A stretch of DNA of 64,000 nt. Origin: Qipengyuania sp. YIM B01966. GTDB lineage: Bacteria > Pseudomonadota > Alphaproteobacteria > Sphingomonadales > Sphingomonadaceae. The stretch is taken from positions 24,846 through 88,845 of the forward strand of contig NZ_JADMNM010000003.1 of NCBI RefSeq assembly GCF_016461955.1. The letters run 5' to 3'. A model generated the notes under the pieces. The model ran no database searches and had not been told where the DNA came from. It saw only the letters and a list, made by a program, of their open reading frames with translations. Positions within the stretch are counted from its first letter, which is position 1; the number at the start of each line of letters is the position of its first letter. A program made the translations under genes and the position numbers. Positions 58,275-64,000 of this stretch are shown here, piece after piece.

Positions 58275-58802
58275 TCAGCCTTCGGCCTGTTCTTCGCTGG
58301 CGGGCGCTTCGTCCGCAGCAGGAGCGTCCTCGGCAGGAGCGGCGTCCTCGGCGGCAGCCTCCTCGGCCGGAGCAGCATCCTCGGCCGGCGCCGCTACTTC
58401 AGCGGCAGCTTCTTCAGCCGGAGCGTTCGCCTCTTCCTCGGCCGCCTTGGCGGCTTCCTCGGCTTCGGCAGCCTTGGCGGCGCGTTCTTCGGCGCGTTCC
58501 TTGGCCTTTTCGCCCGGCTCGGCCTTCTTCGGGTTGTTGCGCGCGGCGCGTTCGAGCACGCCCGCCGCGTCGAGGAACCGGTGGACGCGGTCGGTCGGCT
58601 GCGCGCCGACGCCCAGCCAGTAACGGGCGCGATCCTCGTTCAGCTTGACGCGGTTCATATCATCCTTGGCGAGCAGCGGGTTGTAGGTGCCGATTTGCTC
58701 GAGATAGTTGCCGTCGCGCGGGCTGCGGCTGTCGGCCACAACGATGCGATAATACGGACGCTTCTTGGCGCCGCCGCGCGACAACCGGATTGCAACTGCC
58801 AT
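58275..58802 (-). CDS. rpsP: 30S ribosomal protein S16 with acidic/Ala-rich tail
   Basis: The first 82 residues are a normal S16 ([57 protein letters not shown]). After that comes a basic then strongly acidic tail of about 90 residues made of A/E/P repeats such as [17 protein letters not shown]. Long tails on S16 are common in alphaproteobacteria, though their function is not known. It lies 35 bp after ffh. Confidence 0.97.
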   Translation of the reverse strand: MAVAIRLSRGGAKKRPYYRIVVADSRSPRDGNYLEQIGTYNPLLAKDDMNRVKLNEDRARYWLGVGAQPTDRVHRFLDAAGVLERAARNNPKKAEPGEKAKERAEERAAKAAEAEEAAKAAEEEANAPAEEAAAEVAAPAEDAAPAEEAAAEDAAPAEDAPAADEAPASEEQAEG

Positions 58803-58837
58803 TTCAACTTACCTTTCTGATGTAACCTGTTCAAAAA

Positions 58838-60271
58838 TCACTTTTTCATGCCGGGCAAACCGGGCAGGCTGCCAGCGCCGGGCAGGCCGCCCAAGCCCGG
58901 CCCGAGCCCCGGCATTGCCGCGCCCATGCCGCCCTTGCCGAACAACGCGCCCAGCCCCTTGAGGCCGCCCATCTTGCGGATCTGCTTCATCGCGCGGGAC
59001 ATTTCCTGGTGCATCTTGAGCAGACGGTTGACGTCCTGCACGTCGGTGCCCGACCCGGCCGCCACGCGCCGCTTGCGCTTGGCGTTGAGCAATTCGGGGC
59101 GGGCGCGCTCGGCCGGGGTCATCGAGCCAATGATCGCGTCCATCCGCAGCAGCAGCCGGTCATCCACCCCGCTTTCGGCCATCGCGGCCTTGGCCTTCTT
59201 CATGCCCGGCAGCATCCCGGCGAGCATGCCGAGGCCGCCCATCTGGGTCATCTGGCGCAATTGGGTGCGCAGATCGTTCAGATCGAACTGCCCCTTGGCC
59301 ATGCGCTTGGCGAGCGCCTCGGCCTCTTCTTCCTTGACCACCGAGGCAGCGCGTTCGACCAGGCTGACGACATCGCCCATGCCGAGGATGCGCCCGGCCA
59401 CGCGCGAGGGATTGAACGCCTCGAGCGCGTCGAGCTTTTCGCCGGTGCCGGCAAACTTGATCGGCTTGCCGGTGACGTGCCGCATCGACAGCGCCGCACC
59501 CCCGCGCGCATCGCCGTCCATCCGGGTGAGCACAACACCGGTCAGATCGACCTCGCCCGCAAAGCTCTGCGCGACGTTAACCGCGTCCTGCCCGGTCAGC
59601 GAATCAACCACCAGCAGCGTTTCGACCGGCTGGGCGATGGCCGCCACGGCCTTCATCTCGGCCATCAGCGCATCATCGACATGGAGCCGGCCGGCGGTGT
59701 CGAGCAGCAGCACATCGACCGCCTGGAGCCGCGCGCTTTCGACCGCGCGACGGGCAATATCGACCGGCTGCTGGCCAACGATGATCGGCAGCGTCGCCAC
59801 ATCGACCTGCGTGCCGAGCACGGCGAGCTGTTCCTGCGCGGCGGGGCGATTGACGTCGAGCGACGCCATCAGCGCCTTCTTGCCGTGCTTTTCCCGGATA
59901 AACCGCGCCAGCTTGGCCGTGGTGGTGGTCTTGCCCGAGCCTTGCAGGCCGACCATCATGATCACCACCGGCGGGCGCGCGTCGAGCGTCAGGCCCGGCT
60001 GATCGTCGCCGCCGAGCATCTCGGTCAGCTCGTCGCTGACGATCTTGACCACCTGCTGGCCCGGCGTGACCGAGCGCAGCACTTCCTGCCCGATCGCCTT
60101 TTCGGTCACATTGTAGATGAACCGGCGCACCACCGGCAGCGCGACATCGGCTTCGAGCAGGGCGACGCGCACCTCGCGCATCGCATCGCGCACATCCTGT
60201 TCGGACAGCGCGCCGCGGCCGCGCAGGCGGTCGAACACGCCGCCAAGACGATCGGACAGGCTGTCGAACAT
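58838..60271 (-). CDS. ffh: Signal recognition particle protein Ffh
   Basis: Ffh binds 4.5S RNA and signal sequences and delivers them to FtsY. The 477-residue product has the N domain, the G domain (VGLQGSGKTTTTAKLARF, LLDTAGRLHVDD, VLTRMDGDARGGAALS, GEKLDALEAF) and a methionine-rich M domain from about residue 320 (MGGLGMLAGMLPGMKKAKAAM) ending in a Gly/Pro/Met tail. ATG 60271 is taken; a GTG sits one codon earlier. It starts about 100 bp from tRNA-Ala. Confidence 0.97.
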   Translation of the reverse strand: MFDSLSDRLGGVFDRLRGRGALSEQDVRDAMREVRVALLEADVALPVVRRFIYNVTEKAIGQEVLRSVTPGQQVVKIVSDELTEMLGGDDQPGLTLDARPPVVIMMVGLQGSGKTTTTAKLARFIREKHGKKALMASLDVNRPAAQEQLAVLGTQVDVATLPIIVGQQPVDIARRAVESARLQAVDVLLLDTAGRLHVDDALMAEMKAVAAIAQPVETLLVVDSLTGQDAVNVAQSFAGEVDLTGVVLTRMDGDARGGAALSMRHVTGKPIKFAGTGEKLDALEAFNPSRVAGRILGMGDVVSLVERAASVVKEEEAEALAKRMAKGQFDLNDLRTQLRQMTQMGGLGMLAGMLPGMKKAKAAMAESGVDDRLLLRMDAIIGSMTPAERARPELLNAKRKRRVAAGSGTDVQDVNRLLKMHQEMSRAMKQIRKMGGLKGLGALFGKGGMGAAMPGLGPGLGGLPGAGSLPGLPGMKK

Positions 60272-60370
60272 CACACCATCTCCTGCGCCGACACACTGCC
60301 GGGCATCATGCGAAAAACGCCGGCGGACGAAACCTCGTCAGCCAGCGTGCTTTCAGAACTCTTTATCCGA

Positions 60371-60446
<76 letters not shown>

Positions 60447-60484
60447 GTTCCATCGATGTTCCGGCCTGGGAGCCGGGAAGCAGC

Positions 60485-60513
60485 CCTTTATGGGCGGCTC
60501 AAACGCAAATCAA
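60485..60513 (-). promoter_or_regulatory. Candidate promoter of tRNA-Ala
   Basis: On the minus strand TTGATT and TAAAGG are separated by exactly 17 bp and end 38 bp before the tRNA-Ala 5' end. It is a good sigma-70-type match by spacing. Confidence 0.45.
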
Positions 60514-60542
60514 GCCCAATCTGGAACGCGTGGTTGCGGGGA

Positions 60543-60869
60543 TCAGTGATCCTCGTCCTCGTCATTGCCGGTGTCGACACCGAGGTCGTCATCGCCGCCC
60601 AGATCGACATCGGCATCGGGCGAGGCCTGATCGTCATCGACGTCGATATCGTCGAGATCATCGCCGCCCAGATCGCTGTCGGCATCGGCTTCCTTGTCGG
60701 CCTTCTTCGGATCGTCGAACGGGATCGGCTGCTTCGATTTCAGCACCGGTTCGGGGAACCACTGCTCGCTGCATTCGATGCACTGGACCGGCTCGTCCTT
60801 GCCGAGATCGTAGAAGCGGGTGCCGCACTTCGGGCACGAACGCTTGGTGCCCCATTCTGCCTTGACCAT
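60543..60869 (-). CDS. FYDLN acid domain protein (TIGR02300-like)
   Basis: A 108-residue protein found across alphaproteobacteria, function unknown. The N-terminal zinc ribbon is SCPKCGTRFYDLGKDEPVQC with CIECSEQW, then FPEPVLKSKQP and a very acidic tail (from about residue 65) with repeated DLGGDD-like units. ATG 60869 (MVKAEWGTK) is preferred because AAGGA sits 6 nt upstream; ATG 60875 is also in frame. Divergent from aroA. Confidence 0.9.
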   Translation of the reverse strand: MVKAEWGTKRSCPKCGTRFYDLGKDEPVQCIECSEQWFPEPVLKSKQPIPFDDPKKADKEADADSDLGGDDLDDIDVDDDQASPDADVDLGGDDDLGVDTGNDEDEDH

Positions 60870-61071
60870 GACCATTCCTTGCCTGACCCGCCACCCGGCC
60901 GGGCAACGGTGGAAACTCTGTTTATCGCTTGATGGGGGCGGCCATGCCCGGCTGCAAGACCGGGCGGCCCGGCCCCGGGCGCGGGGCGCGCCTTGCCATA
61001 GGGCAATGCCACTGTCAAAAGCAGCGCGCATCGCCCCGCCCAATCGTGGCCCCTGCGCCAGGAAATATCCC

Positions 61072-62409
61072 GTGTCTGCCCTCTCCCCCACCCCCCGCAC
61101 CTATCGGCCGCGCGGCCCGCTGACCGGGCGCATCACCGTGCCCGGCGACAAGTCGATCAGCCACCGCGCGCTGATGCTGGCCGCGCTGGCGGTGGGCGAA
61201 TCGCGGATCACCGGCCTGCTCGAGGGCGAGGACGTGCTCGCCACAGCGGCCGCCCTGCGGGCGATGGGGGCGGAGATCACGCGCGAGGCTGACGGCACCT
61301 GGAGCGTTCACGGCGTCGGCGTGGGCGGCCTGCTGCAGCCCGACGGGCCGCTCGAGATGGGCAATAGCGGCACCTCCACCCGGCTGCTGATGGGGCTGGT
61401 GGCGAGCCACGGGATCACCGCCAGCTTTACCGGCGATGCCAGCTTGTCGCGCCGCCCGATGGGCCGCGTGATCAGCCCGCTCGAACAGATGGGCGCCACC
61501 GTTCACGCCAGCCATGACGGGCGGCTGCCGCTGATCGTCGAGGGGGCGCTGCCGGCTGTGCCGATCAGCTACACCCTGCCCGTCGCCAGCGCGCAGGTGA
61601 AAAGCGCGGTGCTGCTGGCCGGGCTCAACACGCCGGGCATCACCAGCGTGATCGAGCCGGTGCCCACGCGCGATCATACCGAGCGGATGCTGGCCGGCTT
61701 TGGCGCTGAGCTCACCGTCGAAGACGCGGCCGATGGGGCCCGCATCATCAGCGTGCGCGGCGAGGCGGACCTCAATCCGCAGCAGCTAGACGTGCCGGGC
61801 GACCCCAGCTCGGCGGCGTTCTTCGCCGTCGCCGCGCTGATCGTGCCGGGGAGCGATCTGCTGATCGAGAATGTTGGCCTTAACCCCACCCGCGCCGGAC
61901 TCTTCGAGGTGTTGCGGGACATGGGCGGGTCGATCGAGCAGCTTGACCGGCGCACGGTCGGCGGCGAACCGGTGGCCGATCTGCGCGTGCGGCACTCCGC
62001 GTTGCGCGGCGTCACGGTCGACCCGGCCCGTGCGCCCAGCATGATCGACGAATTCCCTGCATTGTTTGTGGCGGCCGCCTGCGCGCAAGGGCGCACCGCG
62101 ACCAGCGGGCTGGAAGAATTGCGGGTCAAGGAAAGCGACCGGCTGACAGCGATGGCCGGCGGCCTTACCGCCATCGGCGCCACGGTGGAGGAGGCACCCG
62201 ACGGGCTGATCATCGACGGCACCGGCGGTGCGCCGCTGCCGGGTGGCGGCCCGATCGCCGCCTTGCTCGACCATCGCATCGCAATGAGCATGGCGATTGC
62301 CGGTCTTGCCTCGCGTGATGGCGTGACGGTCGATGATGTCGCCCCCATCGCCACCAGCTTCCCGACCTTCGACACTCTGCTCGACCAGACCTGCGGGGTG
62401 GCACAATGA
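61072..62409 (+). CDS. aroA: 3-phosphoshikimate 1-carboxyvinyltransferase (EPSP synthase)
   Basis: AroA joins shikimate 3-phosphate with phosphoenolpyruvate in aromatic amino-acid synthesis. The 445-residue product has RITVPGDKSISHRALMLAAL, LEMGNSGTSTRLLMGLV, PVASAQVKSAVLLAGLN, LDVPGDPSSAAFF and GLEELRVKESDRLTAMA. The GTG start at 61072 follows AGGAAA; no ATG upstream has family sequence. The stop overlaps the cmk start (ATGA). The LMGLVASHG region resembles the glyphosate-insensitive class II type, though that is not proven. Confidence 0.95.
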   Translation: MSALSPTPRTYRPRGPLTGRITVPGDKSISHRALMLAALAVGESRITGLLEGEDVLATAAALRAMGAEITREADGTWSVHGVGVGGLLQPDGPLEMGNSGTSTRLLMGLVASHGITASFTGDASLSRRPMGRVISPLEQMGATVHASHDGRLPLIVEGALPAVPISYTLPVASAQVKSAVLLAGLNTPGITSVIEPVPTRDHTERMLAGFGAELTVEDAADGARIISVRGEADLNPQQLDVPGDPSSAAFFAVAALIVPGSDLLIENVGLNPTRAGLFEVLRDMGGSIEQLDRRTVGGEPVADLRVRHSALRGVTVDPARAPSMIDEFPALFVAAACAQGRTATSGLEELRVKESDRLTAMAGGLTAIGATVEEAPDGLIIDGTGGAPLPGGGPIAALLDHRIAMSMAIAGLASRDGVTVDDVAPIATSFPTFDTLLDQTCGVAQ

Positions 62410-63032
62410 TCATCGCTGTCGATGGCCCCACCGCCTCTGGCAAGGGCACCATCGCCAAGGCGCTGGCCGCGCATTACGGCCTGCCGCATCTCGACACCGG
62501 GCTGCTATATCGCGCGGTCGGCTGGCAGGTGGCGCAGCACGGCGGCGATCCCGACGATCCGGCCGATGCGCTGGCGGCGTGCGAATTTCCCGCCGCTTTG
62601 CTGGCCGAACCCCGGCTCCGCGACGAAGCCACTGGCGGGCTGGCGAGCCGCGTCTCGGTCCATGCCGCCGTGCGCCAAGCGCTCTATGCGCGGCAGCGCG
62701 CCTTTGCCTTGCAACCGGGCGGTGCGGTGCTCGACGGGCGCGATATCGGCACAGTCATTGCGCCCGAGGCCGAGGTTAAGCTGTTCGTCACCGCCAGCGT
62801 CGCCGCGCGGGCCGAGCGTCGCTGGCGCGAAATGCAGCAGGCGGGCGCCGGAACGACGCTCGACCAGATCGCCGACGATCTGCGGCGGCGCGACGCGCGC
62901 GACCGCGAGCGCGCGGCCGCCCCGCTGACCGCCGCGCCCGACGCGGTGCTGATCGACACCTCTGCCCTGGGCCGCGCGGAGGCGATTGCGGCCGCCATTG
63001 AAGCGGTGGAGCGCATCCGGCACACTGGCTGA
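62406..63032 (+). CDS. cmk: Cytidylate kinase
   Basis: Cmk phosphorylates CMP and dCMP. The 208-residue product has the P-loop VDGPTASGKGTIAKALA, LPHLDTGLLYRAVGW, AVLDGRDIGTVIAPEAEVKLFV, and DLRRRDARDRERAAAPL. The ATG overlaps the aroA stop by 4 bp, a conserved aroA-cmk coupling (rpsA would often follow, but here a lipoprotein does). Confidence 0.96.
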   Translation: MIIAVDGPTASGKGTIAKALAAHYGLPHLDTGLLYRAVGWQVAQHGGDPDDPADALAACEFPAALLAEPRLRDEATGGLASRVSVHAAVRQALYARQRAFALQPGGAVLDGRDIGTVIAPEAEVKLFVTASVAARAERRWREMQQAGAGTTLDQIADDLRRRDARDRERAAAPLTAAPDAVLIDTSALGRAEAIAAAIEAVERIRHTG

Positions 63033-63033
63033 G

Positions 63034-63441
63034 ATGACGCCGCGAATCGCCTTGGCCCTGCCGCTTGCCGCCGTGCTCGGCGGATGCGTGCTGGCAGGCG
63101 GCGCGGCGACGCCCGACCCCGGCCCCTCCGCCCGCAGCGAGACGGTGCGCCTCGGCGAAGTCACCCGCACGCTGGCCATCCCGGTCCGTCCCACCGCCGT
63201 GCTGGACGACAGCCGCTGTCCGGCCAATGTGCGCTGCGTGTGGGCCGGACGGGTGCGGATTTCGGCACAACTCGGCACCGTGCCCGCGCAAACGGTCGAG
63301 CTTGAGCTGGGCCGCCCCGATCCGCGCGCGGACCACGGCGTTGAGCTGGTCGGCGTTGAACCCGATCGGACCGAAGCGGAGACGATTGCCCCATCCGCCT
63401 ACCGTTTCCGCATCCGCGAGAAAATCGCCTCGCCGCGCTGA
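63034..63441 (+). CDS. Putative lipoprotein of unknown function
   Basis: A 135-residue protein with a lipoprotein signal peptide MTPRIALALPLAAVLGGC (lipobox LGGC at about residues 15-18). The mature part carries DDSRCPANVRCVWAGRVRIS near residue 60, a two-Cys motif seen in small secreted bacterial proteins; no function is known to me. ATG 63034 is two bases after the cmk stop. GC-rich codon use matches the neighbours. Confidence 0.7.
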   Translation: MTPRIALALPLAAVLGGCVLAGGAATPDPGPSARSETVRLGEVTRTLAIPVRPTAVLDDSRCPANVRCVWAGRVRISAQLGTVPAQTVELELGRPDPRADHGVELVGVEPDRTEAETIAPSAYRFRIREKIASPR

Positions 63442-63484
63442 CTGACACCATGACAGCCCGCGCCGCGCCCGATAGGGACGGGCG

Positions 63485-64000
63485 ATGGCAGGCGAAACGC
63501 TCTATACCCCAGCGCTGGCCGACGCGTTGGTCATTCTTGGCGCCGCCGGGGTGGTCATCCCGGTCTTTGCCCGTTTCCGCATCACGCCGGTAATCGGCTT
63601 CATCCTCGTCGGCATCGCCTTCGGGCCATTCGGGCTGGGCCGGCTGGTGCCCGACCGCCCGTGGCTTGGCTACCTGACGATTGCCGATCCCCATGCGCTG
63701 GAACCCTTCGCCGAATTCGGCATCATCCTGCTGCTGTTCACGATCGGGCTCGAACTATCGTTTTCGCGCCTGTGGAAGCTGCGACGCATGGTGTTCGGGC
63801 TCGGCGCGCTCGAACTGCTGGTGATCGGCGCGATCGTCGCGGTCGCCTTGTCGATGCTGGGGCAATATTGGACCGGTGCGCTCGCGCTGGGGCTGGCGCT
63901 GGCCATGTCCTCCACCGCGATCGTGCTGCCGATATCCGGTACCACCAGCCCGGTCGGCAAGGCCGCGCTGGCTATGCTCTTGTTCGAAGATATCGCGATC
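63485..64000 (+). CDS. Kef-type cation:proton antiporter (5' part)
   Basis: The first 172 codons of a CPA2-family Na+/K+:H+ antiporter; the rest is outside the window. Hydrophobic segments include VILGAAGVVIPVFARFRITP, FGIILLLFTIGLELSF (the polar membrane GLELS motif), and LGLALAMSSTAIVLPISG; LLFEDIAI at the end begins the next conserved region. KefB/KefC-type or glutathione-gated status needs the missing half, where a TrkA-N domain would lie. Confidence 0.85.
   Translation, partial: MAGETLYTPALADALVILGAAGVVIPVFARFRITPVIGFILVGIAFGPFGLGRLVPDRPWLGYLTIADPHALEPFAEFGIILLLFTIGLELSFSRLWKLRRMVFGLGALELLVIGAIVAVALSMLGQYWTGALALGLALAMSSTAIVLPISGTTSPVGKAALAMLLFEDIAI

Noticed and set aside
58300-58450. 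Tandem repeat-like sequence that could be mistaken for an array
   Set aside because: It is the Ala/Glu/Pro-coding tail of rpsP, in frame; spacers are not unique and no cas gene is near.

Overview
The window is a gene-dense stretch of about 65% GC chromosome from an alphaproteobacterium, most likely of the order Sphingomonadales (Erythrobacteraceae or Sphingomonadaceae). This is inferred from the proteins and gene order: an acidic-insert RpoD, serB-miaA-ilvBNC synteny, an FYDLN-type zinc-ribbon protein, RpsP with a long Ala/Glu tail, a large TonB-dependent receptor, and an extensin-like C-terminal protein. Almost everything is core chromosome. No prophage, IS element or CRISPR array is visible, and no stretch longer than about 300 bp lacks a gene, RNA or pseudogene.

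Layout. 1-5.8 kb: carA (5' part, leftward) diverges from yqeY-dnaG-rpoD and a DUF2059 protein. 5.8-9.3 kb: rpiB-glyA-small membrane protein-nrdR-trmJ facing a chorismate mutase. 9.5-17.5 kb: rpsD; then leftward tgt and the run xseB-ispA-coaD-cyclophilin-queA-globin-like, with a TauE-type permease and an outer-membrane-protein gene broken by one amber codon. 17.5-30 kb: purL and DUF72; a short COQ4 homologue; serB/miaA with overlapping 5' ends; branched-chain amino-acid genes ilvB-ilvN-ilvC and leuA (with a candidate leucine leader peptide); and between them a YceI protein fused to an I78 inhibitor-like domain, followed by a thioredoxin-reductase-like flavoprotein. 30-34.8 kb: amidohydrolase, nitronate monooxygenase (3' end inside a palindromic repeat), flavodoxin-like protein, recJ and tRNA-Glu.

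34.8-45 kb: a broken DNA methyltransferase-nuclease gene lies between tRNA-Glu and the phosphate block phoR-porin-pstS-pstC-pstA-pstB-phoU-phoB. Sites with 11-bp-period TGTCA-like repeats (Pho boxes) precede the porin, pstS and phoB. 45-53.5 kb: extensin-like protein, amn, a leftward M2 peptidase-rimB-rimK run, small enzymes and asd. 53.6-60.3 kb: the translation cluster ffh-rpsP-rimM / trmD-rplS, split between rimM and trmD by a 929-residue TonB-dependent receptor that carries its own candidate Pho boxes. 60.3-64 kb: tRNA-Ala, the FYDLN protein, aroA-cmk, a lipoprotein and the start of a Kef-type antiporter.

No wholly new multigene defence or biosynthetic system was found. The most useful leads are the Pho-box receptor splitting the rimM/trmD operon, the hairpin that encloses the trmD start codon, the YceI-I78 fusion, the doubly lesioned methyltransferase with a 16-bp tandem duplication, the amber codon just after an OMP signal peptide, the half-length COQ4 protein, and the leuA leader with rare leucine codons. 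All calls come from reading the sequence; no database search was run.
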